From Thiotrichaceae bacterium (GTDB lineage: Bacteria > Pseudomonadota > Gammaproteobacteria > Eutrophobiales > Eutrophobiaceae), in contig DUBV01000107.1 of assembly GCA_012960105.1 (NCBI GenBank), forward strand, positions 1 through 53,966: a DNA stretch of 53,966 nt, read 5' to 3'. Both the position numbers and the translations under genes were made by a program. Within the stretch, counting starts at the first letter, position 1. Each line of letters starts with the position of its first letter. Below the pieces are notes generated by a model. The model did not search any database. It worked only from the letters and a program-made list of their open reading frames with translations, and had not been told where the DNA came from. Below are positions 48,007 through 53,966 of the stretch, piece by piece.

Positions 48007-48998
48007 TCTTTATTTGAGGACTTCCCAATCAGACCGGTGTAGATTTTTCTATACCCGACAAATGGATTTCTTCCATGCATACATAGATAATTGTCAATTA
48101 TCAAAACATCACCTTTTTGCCATTGAAACATCGAAGTATTTTTATCAATTATTTCTAATACTTGTTTTTTTACAGAGGCTGAGATGACTTTGCCATCACC
48201 GAAAAAAACTTCAAACTCTTCACCGGTTAACTTTCTTAAAAGTCGAATAATCGGACCTAAAATTTTCCCAAACATATATTTTTCGTGAATGAAAAAATGT
48301 ATTGTATTAAACCAAACTTTCTCAGCCGTTTTTGGATGTTTCTGGATAGCACTGACCTTGGCATCTGTCGTTATGGAACGATCACTATTCCATGTATAAG
48401 ATTGATTGGTTTTTTTACAAATTGCTTCGACCTCTTCTTTGTTATCTGTGCCAAAAGCAGAATTCCATGTAGATACATTTATCGAGGATAGAGCTTTACC
48501 AAGAAAATTGCGAAAAGAGCTGCGATACAACATTTTGCGATGGTAAATGATTCCCTTATCTTCAAAATTTTTGATAATGTTACTTGGAATTTCTTTGAAA
48601 ATTTGTCGGGCATCCGCCAAGGGCGTTTCACCACCTTGCTCTGGTGCTTGTTCGCAATAAAAACAAATCTTGGAAGGGAAATCATTGGTGTAACACATCT
48701 CTGGATGTAACAAAATTTTAACAAACGGAGGTGCTGAAGTTGAAGTGTATATTTTTTTATAAATTATTTCTCGAGGAGAAATCCCAGCTGTATAATTCAT
48801 GAGCTCTTCATCAGGCTCAATGAATAGATCTAAAAGGGAATAAAAGTCATTCAAGTCTTGTACCGGGAAACCTCTAAAGAGCAGCGCACCATCACAAATT
48901 AGTCGCTCTTCCAGCGATGATTTATTTTTTTCAATCCATCGTTGAGAGACCTTCAAATTAATTTTTTCTTGATCACCCGCACAAATTGGATAGAGCAT
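48003..48998 (-). CDS. TauD/SyrP-type Fe(II)/2-oxoglutarate dioxygenase
   Basis: 331 residues. Facial-triad ligands are visible as His98-x-Glu100 (ILLHPEMCY) and His308 (DNYLCMHGRNPF), with Arg317 (GYRKI) as the likely 2-oxoglutarate clamp. The FRGFP element near residue 41 is typical of TauD. Glu in place of Asp is common in the SyrP-like branch, which hydroxylates amino-acid or carrier-bound substrates; the substrate here is unknown. No clear Shine-Dalgarno precedes the ATG. Coupled to the Mpo1-like gene. Confidence 0.8.
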   Translation of the reverse strand: MLYPICAGDQEKINLKVSQRWIEKNKSSLEERLICDGALLFRGFPVQDLNDFYSLLDLFIEPDEELMNYTAGISPREIIYKKIYTSTSAPPFVKILLHPEMCYTNDFPSKICFYCEQAPEQGGETPLADARQIFKEIPSNIIKNFEDKGIIYHRKMLYRSSFRNFLGKALSSINVSTWNSAFGTDNKEEVEAICKKTNQSYTWNSDRSITTDAKVSAIQKHPKTAEKVWFNTIHFFIHEKYMFGKILGPIIRLLRKLTGEEFEVFFGDGKVISASVKKQVLEIIDKNTSMFQWQKGDVLIIDNYLCMHGRNPFVGYRKIYTGLIGKSSNKE

Positions 48999-49384
48999 TT
49001 CAATCTTGCTTTAAGTAATTAGGTATAAAGAGAATATACACCATATTTTCATAAGTCCATACCTGCCAGCGTACTTTAATTAAAGCAGCATGATATGATA
49101 AATAAATCTCTTCAAGCGTTCTATCAATTTAGGAGTACGGTCAATCCAGATACAGACAATATAAATTCTCAAATGGACAGCTAAAAAACACGATTAAGAA
49201 CGTATAGGTATCGATAAAACATAGAGAAAATACAGGCTGAACCCAGAATTGAAACGAGGCACTCGATTTTGCAAACCGGTGCTTAATTATTAATATGATG
49301 TTAGTTAGTTATAAAAATTAACCTGCTCGAAATAACTTTCTATATAGGTCGACAATAATTTACGAGCGCGGTTTGAGCGAGTAA
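48999..49384. other. Gene-free region before tRNA-Asn fragment 2
   Basis: About 385 bp without an open frame I can support. It should contain the promoter of the TauD/Mpo1 pair, which points left. Near its right end, the 5' side of fragment 2 reads gagcgagta, like the end of a tRNA D-arm, but the remaining tRNA 5' half (expected around 49354-49375) is not recognisable. Confidence 0.4.
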
Positions 49385-49429
49385 CTGTTAATCACTAGGT
49401 CGGCAGTTCGAGCCTGTCCCGGGGAGCCA
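49385..49429 (+). repeat. tRNA-Asn 3'-half fragment, copy 2 (complete 3' end with CCA)
   Basis: 45 nt, ctgttaatcac to ggggagcca. It contains the anticodon loop with GTT, the T-arm ggcag/ctgtc with loop ttcgagc, the acceptor 3' strand ccgggga, discriminator G and CCA (49427-49429). The upstream sequence lacks a partner tccccgg, so this is not a working tRNA. A rho-independent terminator follows 11 bp later, as after a real tRNA gene. Confidence 0.88.
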
Positions 49430-49440
49430 AACATAAAAAA

Positions 49441-49466
49441 GGGTTTCATGATGAAGCCCTTTTTTT
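49441..49466 (+). terminator. Rho-independent terminator after tRNA-Asn fragment 2
   Basis: GGGTTTC (49441-49447) pairs with GAAGCCC (49453-49459) with one G-U and a 5-nt loop, followed by seven T (49460-49466) and preceded by six A. It can work on both strands. It is probably the original terminator of the tRNA-Asn gene, carried with this copy only; fragments 1 and 3 lack it. Confidence 0.85.
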
Positions 49467-49575
49467 ATTTCTACTTTTGTTGCAGTTTTATTGACACATT
49501 CATAGTCCTATACATTACAAACGAATACCTCATTTAAATATTAGATGCATATTTGGTGTATACATAATCAAAATA

Positions 49576-49926
49576 ATGAATTTAGATAAGATGAAAAATG
49601 CAAACTATCCTGAAAAGACATGTGATGTTGATAGACTCATCAGGAATCGAAAATCAATTATAGCTGCTAAGACAGGAGATAAAACTGAACAGCGCCGAGA
49701 TGGTATTTATGCGTATCCCGACGAAGTATTTGAATTGGAAGGTGACTCTTACACAGTTACTGATCTCACTCGACAATCCTTAGGTCAAATGACTGATGCA
49801 GATGCTAGAGCTGAAGGATATTCAGATCTGGAAACTTATAAAGAACTGATACTACGCATGCATAAAGGCATGGAATGGGAAGAGAGCCATCTTGTGTGGG
49901 TGCATAAATTTAAAAAATCCAATTAA
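49576..49926 (+). CDS. ASCH-domain protein
   Basis: 116 residues. A basic patch with the ASCH-type G-x-K-T-x2-R motif (AAKTGDKTEQRR, about 31-42) is followed by a PUA-like barrel (YAYPDEVFELEGDSYTVTDL), the family's conserved MTDADARAEGYSDLETYKEL helix and a terminal strand (HLVWVHKF). ASCH proteins bind RNA or modified nucleosides; some are nucleases or amidohydrolases. It is the only gene between tRNA-Asn fragments 2 and 3 and has no clear Shine-Dalgarno (ATG 49576 or 49591). Confidence 0.65.
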   Translation: MNLDKMKNANYPEKTCDVDRLIRNRKSIIAAKTGDKTEQRRDGIYAYPDEVFELEGDSYTVTDLTRQSLGQMTDADARAEGYSDLETYKELILRMHKGMEWEESHLVWVHKFKKSN

Positions 49927-49944
49927 TTAGTTTAGGTACTAATA

Positions 49945-49986
49945 TTAATCACTAGGTCGGCAGTTCGAGCCTGTCCCGGGGAGCCA
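49945..49986 (+). repeat. tRNA-Asn 3'-half fragment, copy 3
   Basis: 42 nt from ttaatcac to ggggagcca, identical to the matching part of copy 2. It starts inside the anticodon loop: the base before it is not G, so the GTT anticodon is lost. It lies 18 bp after the ASCH stop codon. No terminator follows. Marks the right edge of the ASCH unit. Confidence 0.87.
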
Positions 49987-50038
49987 TATCAAATAAAAAG
50001 TTCATACAAACCACGTTTTTAACATGTCCGTATATCAA

Positions 50039-51511
50039 CTAAATATTTGTGTTAGGTGATGAATCAATATTGTACCTGTCAATAAATTCAGCTTCTTTGT
50101 CATGAGCGAGCTGTTTATTCAAAATAATTTTACCTAGTGGATTTTCAAACTCGATGATATGAAAATCTGAATGGTTGTCCTTGATAGCCTCCCTAAGTTC
50201 ATCAAGGTTATTTATAGACGTTCCATTAACACTTGTGATTCGCTTGTCTATATAGTCTTCGTAATCAATATTTATTTCATCTGGAAGAATCGTTGCTAGA
50301 AAGACTACTTTGTCTTTTTTGATGCCCACATTTTCTTTAAAGTCATTGTAAAGAATCAACATCCAACTAGGATATTCATCTTCTCCAAATGTATTAACTA
50401 TGTAATCCCGACTCAATTCCTGAAAAACTAACCCCCCAATCACTGCATAGTCAGGAATAAACCCTGAATAATGTCGGGTAACTAGCATGGACTGATAGTC
50501 GTTATAGTTGAGTTGATAATTAAATGATTGTTCTATCCCATTTCGCAACAACCGAATTGAAATGCTTTCTCCTAACTGTTTCCTTGTAAATAAATAGTTA
50601 AGACTAATTCTATCTCCTGTCAAAAAAGGAACCGTCCCATCATTACCAACAGATAAACCGTCAATTTCAAGCAGTACATCTCCTGCCATTATCAGTCCTT
50701 GTTTTTCTTCATGACCAAAATTGCTTTTAGTCACTAACACGCCACTCATATCAGCCTTCATGCGGTATGTCTTACGCATTTGAGGGTTGTGCATTGTTTG
50801 TGTTTTGATTGTGATTGAAGGCACACCGTCAACTTCCCCATCACTGATGTCTTTCAGAAATTGACTGATGACTGACAAAGGAATTATGTAACCTATGTTA
50901 CTAGCACCTTCACTGCTGTCTAGTTGAAACGTGATACCAGCAAGTTTCCCATCAACGATAGCAGGACCACCACTTGCACCGGAATTAATAGCCGCATCAA
51001 TTTGACCAACGAGATTATCTAAGCCTGAATGTGTATATCTATCGAAATCAATGCGGGAAATAATGCCTTTCGTGATGGTGAGCTGACTTCCCCCTATGGG
51101 GAACCCCCATGTCGTAACTTCATCACCTAAATTGGATACTTGCCCTAATAGGAGTGGTTTCGTATCAGTATAAAAGTCATTGTTATCAACGGTGATAATG
51201 ACCAAGTCACTTGCATCTGATATATATTCAATTTTCGCTTTATAGCGTTTGTCTGAACCTGTTTTTCTAACATAAATTGAAAGACTATTATCGACTACAT
51301 GAGCGGCAGTTAGAATACGATTACCTTTGATTATAACGCCTGAGCCACTATTTGATTCTGTGTAATCAATCTGCCACGGATAGAGATAATCAGGAACGAA
51401 ACTCTCAGTGAATATCTGTACAACAGAATTTCTTGTGTCGTTATCCTCCTTAGCACTTACTGAAAATACTACGAAATATATCAAAGCGATGATTATGGTT
51501 TTTATTTTTAT
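50039..51511 (-). CDS. Secreted Deg/HtrA-like trypsin-fold serine protease with PDZ domain(s)
   Basis: Numbering from TTG 51484 gives the triad His62 (ILTAAHVV), Asp93 (SDASDLVII) and Ser171 (NSGASGGP), then a PDZ-like region (GDVLLEIDGLSV) and a second C-terminal one (ITSVNGTSINNLDELREAI). The layout recalls plant Deg9-type proteases. I extend the start to an AUA codon at 51511: it has GAGG 8 nt upstream and restores a full signal peptide (MKIKTIIIAL then IYFVVFSVSA). TTG 51484 has no Shine-Dalgarno and truncates the basic n-region. It lies just right of tRNA-Asn fragment 3. Confidence 0.8.
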   Translation of the reverse strand: MKIKTIIIALIYFVVFSVSAKEDNDTRNSVVQIFTESFVPDYLYPWQIDYTESNSGSGVIIKGNRILTAAHVVDNSLSIYVRKTGSDKRYKAKIEYISDASDLVIITVDNNDFYTDTKPLLLGQVSNLGDEVTTWGFPIGGSQLTITKGIISRIDFDRYTHSGLDNLVGQIDAAINSGASGGPAIVDGKLAGITFQLDSSEGASNIGYIIPLSVISQFLKDISDGEVDGVPSITIKTQTMHNPQMRKTYRMKADMSGVLVTKSNFGHEEKQGLIMAGDVLLEIDGLSVGNDGTVPFLTGDRISLNYLFTRKQLGESISIRLLRNGIEQSFNYQLNYNDYQSMLVTRHYSGFIPDYAVIGGLVFQELSRDYIVNTFGEDEYPSWMLILYNDFKENVGIKKDKVVFLATILPDEINIDYEDYIDKRITSVNGTSINNLDELREAIKDNHSDFHIIEFENPLGKIILNKQLAHDKEAEFIDRYNIDSSPNTNI

Positions 51512-51595
51512 AGCAGTACCCTCAAAATAGTCCGTTAGTGAATTGTACGTCGTCGAAACCTTTTGGCCAAAGAGCTGCTTGATTTAAGAGACACA

Positions 51596-52048
51596 TTAGT
51601 TCATCAATGGGTTGTGTGATTCACTTGTCGTATTACCTGATGAAGTAATTTCGTCAATATTATAATTTTGCCACCCAAAATCTAATTCTGACCTCAAACC
51701 GTTTTGAAATCTCACTCCTGCTCTACCAGAAATGGATAAAGTATCATCGAAAGAAACTCTTTTTATTTCAGCTTTACTCGAACGTCCGCTCTGAACATCG
51801 TAATTAGATAAGCCGCTATACCCCCCCGAAACTCCTAAATTCCTTTCACCGTGCCTATAGTAACTATCACTCCAGTATTCAATATGGCTCTTGTAAGTTA
51901 ATTGCTCTTTAGAATGGTGTAACACATCCAATCTAAATTCAGAAAGCCCTTTGTCTCTAAGGTATATTAAATCTTTAACAGCTTGCTTATCTATTTCTAA
52001 CATATCAATTACGCCCTTCTTAACATGGAAAGGCAATTCTGAAAGCAT
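51596..52048 (-). CDS. Unknown protein, possibly 5'-truncated gene
   Basis: 150 residues from ATG 52048, not recognised. The C-terminal half alternates polar and aromatic residues (YSGLSNYDVQ, RAGVRFQNGLRSELDFGWQN) like a fragment of a beta-barrel or beta-solenoid, and ends with a Ser/Thr/Asn-rich tail. Upstream, in another frame, an ATG at about 52122 with AGGAG encodes a 34-residue signal-like peptide (MKYIIGLIIL) that overlaps this start. A frameshift joining the two would give a longer exported protein. Treat as a possible pseudogene. Confidence 0.4.
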   Translation of the reverse strand: MLSELPFHVKKGVIDMLEIDKQAVKDLIYLRDKGLSEFRLDVLHHSKEQLTYKSHIEYWSDSYYRHGERNLGVSGGYSGLSNYDVQSGRSSKAEIKRVSFDDTLSISGRAGVRFQNGLRSELDFGWQNYNIDEITSSGNTTSESHNPLMN

Positions 52049-52257
52049 TTCCAACTAGAGTCCCTGCCGACAAATGTAATTTCTCAGGGTGTTTAAGAAT
52101 TATTAAACCTATTATATATTTCATAATGTTTTTACTCCTTAAACTCTATAAGCTAAAGCTTCAATTATTTCAGTATAATGAGAACATATAATTACTATAA
52201 GAAGTATTAAAGCTATTAGGATGTGTGAAATTAAGCGCACAGAATTAAAGTTATCCA

Positions 52258-52515
52258 TCAGAGATATACCACTTCGTTATCTTCAATGTAAAAGACAGGA
52301 TTCCATTTCTTAAAGCCAAACACATTACTTTCGTCACCGCATATGAGACGGTCTTTAGCATCATATAAGATTGGAGGTTCTGAATGTTTAGAAAAGAATA
52401 TACATTCATATTCTATACCTAAATAAGTATAGGTAACTATTTCTTCATTCATATATGCTATAGAATGAGTCTGTCCAAATGAAAGCAACAGAATTATTAA
52501 TAGTAATTTTCTCAC
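52258..52515 (-). CDS. Small exported protein of the repeated module (copy A)
   Basis: 85 residues. A signal peptide nearly identical to that of the copy B protein (MRKLLLIILLLSFGQTHS) is followed by an unrelated mature part of about 65 residues with two Cys (YECIFF, LICGDE) that could form a disulfide. Start GTG at 52515, overlapping the upstream gene's stop by 4 nt. The mature part is not recognised. Paired with the gene at 52512-52733. Confidence 0.6.
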   Translation of the reverse strand: MRKLLLIILLLSFGQTHSIAYMNEEIVTYTYLGIEYECIFFSKHSEPPILYDAKDRLICGDESNVFGFKKWNPVFYIEDNEVVYL

Positions 52516-52733
52516 AAACTGATTCCGCCAAAAAAACCAACTTTTAATTTCTTCTTCTTATCTTTAGGGCGAACAGATATCACAGCCGCATTCATCGCGT
52601 CTTGAACGTCTTGCGGTAATTCGCTTCTGTTGACTAGCTGAATATTCGGATATCGCTGTCTTTCCCGACATAATTTTTCTGATTCTATCTGCTTTGACAT
52701 TGCTGCTCTCTCTTGCTCTATCTTTTTTGACAT
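52512..52733 (-). CDS. Module protein with conserved ELPQDVQDAMN block (copy A)
   Basis: 73 residues. The N-terminus contains an 11-residue internal duplication (MSKKIEQERAA then MSKQIE), a charged helix, then the block YPNIQLVNRSELPQDVQDAM, shared almost exactly with copy B (53473-53856). The last 20 residues (basic, then GFFGGISL) are unlike copy B. AGAGAGG precedes the ATG. No family recognised. Coupled by GTGA overlap to the small exported protein. Confidence 0.6.
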   Translation of the reverse strand: MSKKIEQERAAMSKQIESEKLCRERQRYPNIQLVNRSELPQDVQDAMNAAVISVRPKDKKKKLKVGFFGGISL

Positions 52734-52843
52734 TAGGTAATACCTCTCTTAATTGGTTTTCAGCTTAAGTGTGAAGAGATTATGGCTGGGGTGCTGGTAT
52801 GCTGCTTGACCTGATACGCCAATCAATTAGCTTTATGCGCCAA
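52731..52843. repeat. Module repeat, intergenic identical block (copy A)
   Basis: 113 nt identical, as far as I can compare, to 53854-53966. It spans the start of the ELPQDVQDAMN gene, its ribosome binding site, the roughly 90-bp intergenic region and the last codons of the zinc-motif gene. The two copies are offset by 1,123 bp. Part of each coding region beyond it is also repeated. Confidence 0.92.
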
Positions 52844-53116
52844 ACCCTCTATTGTTTCAATCAACGCCTCTTTTAGTGACACATCATTTTTAATTTGTCC
52901 GCTTCCATCACAAATAAGACATGTAAAATTATTATCACCAGGAGAGACTTCATAAATTAATGTGTTTTGATTTCCACTCGACAGTATTGCTGTATGTTTT
53001 TCCTGTAATTGATTTCTAACTAATTGAGATAACATCCCCGTCCCACTACATTCAGGACAAGTTACTTTACTAGTTACAAAATACTTTTTGTCCTGTGTCT
53101 TGGTATTAGTTTTCAT
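52823..53116 (-). CDS. DnaJ-type zinc-motif (CxxCxGxG) small protein
   Basis: 97 residues from ATG 53116 (GGGGA about 6 nt upstream; a TTG at 53131 is weaker). Two CxxCxGxG repeats, CPECSGTG (about residues 20-27) and CLICDGSG (about 69-76), would form a single zinc centre like that of the DnaJ Cys-rich domain, with a helical C-terminus ending LAHKAN. No J domain is present. The next module copy at the window edge ends with the same LAHKAN, so this gene is part of the repeated module. Confidence 0.65.
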   Translation of the reverse strand: MKTNTKTQDKKYFVTSKVTCPECSGTGMLSQLVRNQLQEKHTAILSSGNQNTLIYEVSPGDNNFTCLICDGSGQIKNDVSLKEALIETIEGLAHKAN

Positions 53117-53233
53117 TTTTAATCCCCACAACCCATATCACTTTGTCATTATTAATAAGCATCTAGTGCATCGTCTTTATTTTTATAATCTTCTGTACTG
53201 TTACTATGTGTTTCGATATTTCTAAGCCGTTAA

Positions 53234-53476
53234 TTAGGGAGCTTCTGTATGCGCATTTTCTGGTTCACACCATTTTTTATCCATATTTTTCCATTCAGTA
53301 AAAGTTCCATGTGCGTCTGAAATACCCTCAACATAACCCACACAGCCGTTTCCCTTTGCTACATTTGTCTTATTGACATGTGCCTCGCACCTTTCCAGTA
53401 ATTCACTGCCAGTTATAAAACCTGCCTGTGCCTGTCCAAATGAAAGTAACAGAATTGTTAATAGTAATTTTCTCAT
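53234..53476 (-). CDS. Small exported Rap1a/Tai-like protein (module copy B)
   Basis: 80 residues. Signal peptide MRKLLLTILLLSFGQAQAG, then FITGSELLERC and GCVGYVEGISDAHGTF, which match the core pattern of the Rap1a/Tai family (T6SS-amidase immunity and related periplasmic proteins). A third Cys is in KKWCEPENA. It is shorter than usual members and ends just after the core, so it may be C-terminally truncated. Start ATG overlaps the upstream stop by 4 nt. Confidence 0.6.
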   Translation of the reverse strand: MRKLLLTILLLSFGQAQAGFITGSELLERCEAHVNKTNVAKGNGCVGYVEGISDAHGTFTEWKNMDKKWCEPENAHTEAP

Positions 53477-53856
53477 TCCGTTTCTCCTTCTCTCTCAATA
53501 ATTTCGATGTCTGCTGTAAATATATTTGGGTAGTCGTATTTCGTAAAGCTTCTAAGAGAATTTCCGTTGGCCACCTGTTTCTCTACTCTTACTTTAAAAA
53601 ATTCATCACTCTCCTCAACAATAACGCCCTCGACATACCAGTCTCGGGTATCTTTAAAGTTATATGAACGGACATATTTGCCTACTAAACTCTCTACTTC
53701 CCCAACCAGGTTAGATAACTCTACATTTATTGGAACCACTGCTGAGTTCATTGCGTCTTGAACGTCTTGCGGTAATTCGCTTCTGTTGACTAGCCGAATA
53801 TTCGGATATAGGGGATTTGCCCGATAAGATTTTTCTTGCTCTATCTGCTTTGACAT
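53473..53856 (-). CDS. Module protein with conserved ELPQDVQDAMN block (copy B)
   Basis: 127 residues. Same head as copy A (MSKQIEQEK, then YPNIRLVNRSELPQDVQDAM) without the 11-residue duplication. It is followed by a longer, different tail: a short helix, then a beta-rich domain (VGKYVRSYNFKDTRDWYVEG onward) of SH3/Tudor-like appearance ending in acidic residues. Preceded by the same ribosome binding site and intergenic block as copy A. Function unknown. Confidence 0.6.
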   Translation of the reverse strand: MSKQIEQEKSYRANPLYPNIRLVNRSELPQDVQDAMNSAVVPINVELSNLVGEVESLVGKYVRSYNFKDTRDWYVEGVIVEESDEFFKVRVEKQVANGNSLRSFTKYDYPNIFTADIEIIEREGETE

Positions 53857-53966
53857 TAGGTAATACCTCTCTTAATTGGTTTTCAGCTTAAGTGTGAAGA
53901 GATTATGGCTGGGGTGCTGGTATGCTGCTTGACCTGATACGCCAATCAATTAGCTTTATGCGCCAA
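53854..53966. repeat. Module repeat, intergenic identical block (copy B)
   Basis: Identical to 52731-52843 up to the window edge, showing that the module continues to the right. The real length of identity cannot be seen because the window ends inside it. Confidence 0.9.
53946..53966 (-). CDS. Partial: 3' end of a second zinc-motif gene (module copy B)
   Basis: The last six codons and TGA of a minus-strand gene, encoding LAHKAN, exactly matching the end of the zinc-motif gene at 52823. The rest lies beyond the window. Only the repeat context supports this call. Confidence 0.5.
   Translation of the reverse strand: MAHKAN

Noticed and set aside
49254-49292. Possible tRNA-Cys-like sequence on the minus strand (ggtttGCAaaatcg region)
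   Set aside because: Only the anticodon-like loop fits. The T-arm, acceptor and D-arm do not pair, and no CCA is present, so I treat it as chance.
52053-52080. gtcggcaggg on the minus strand, resembling part of the tRNA-Asn fragments
   Set aside because: Only about 8 bases match (gtcggcag) and the rest of the T-arm is absent.

Overview
The window looks like part of the chromosome of an AT-rich gammaproteobacterium. Most of it is core chromosome whose gene order can be recognised from E. coli and its relatives. Two housekeeping superclusters support this: radA-alr-dnaB-rplI-(DUF2232)-rpsR-rpsF-rlmB-rnr, and purA-hisZ-yjeT-hflC-hflK-hflX-hfq-miaA-mutL-amiB-tsaE-nnr-orn. Also present are ffh beside ypjD and corC, and recR-ybaB-dnaX followed by the small SRP RNA. 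Using hisZ rather than a long HisG, and lacking priB between rpsF and rpsR, points away from enteric bacteria. I cannot assign a genus from sequence alone.

Layout. 1-5.7 kb: an AEC carrier, dsbB, ffh, a CcsA-like membrane protein, a CorC/HlyC-type CBS protein and a PilZ protein. 5.7-15.1 kb: a long minus-strand run of replication, ribosome and RNA-decay genes. 15.2 kb: tRNA-Leu(CAG). 15.3-20.75 kb: an insertion into otherwise conserved synteny, with a three-domain LplT/PlsC/acyl-ligase lipid-remodelling protein, a ceramidase-fold membrane protein, and a divergent HTH regulator plus TfoX C-domain protein. 20.76-34.0 kb: the purA-to-orn supercluster. 34.1-41.2 kb: an M48 (Ste24-type) protease, a small cytochrome c, yaiI, recR, ybaB, dnaX, ffs, bioA and a periplasmic cyclophilin.

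From about 41.2 kb to the end the character changes to sparse, accessory DNA. A minus-strand trio encodes an LCAT-like lipase, a RoxA-like di-haem cytochrome and a membrane-anchored catalase-related haem protein. Next come three direct repeats of the 3' half of a tRNA-Asn gene (about 47.33, 49.39 and 49.95 kb), which partition small cargo: a TauD-type oxygenase with an Mpo1-like protein, then a lone ASCH-domain gene. No integrase is present.

The last 2 kb hold a tandemly repeated module of 1,123 bp. It encodes a CxxCxGxG zinc protein, a short protein with a fixed N-terminal block, and a small exported protein. The heads of the proteins and the intergenic region are nearly identical between copies, while the tails are different. 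One exported protein resembles the Rap1a/Tai immunity family. The module runs off the right edge. This array and the tRNA-Asn-fragment cassettes are the most novel-looking parts of the window.
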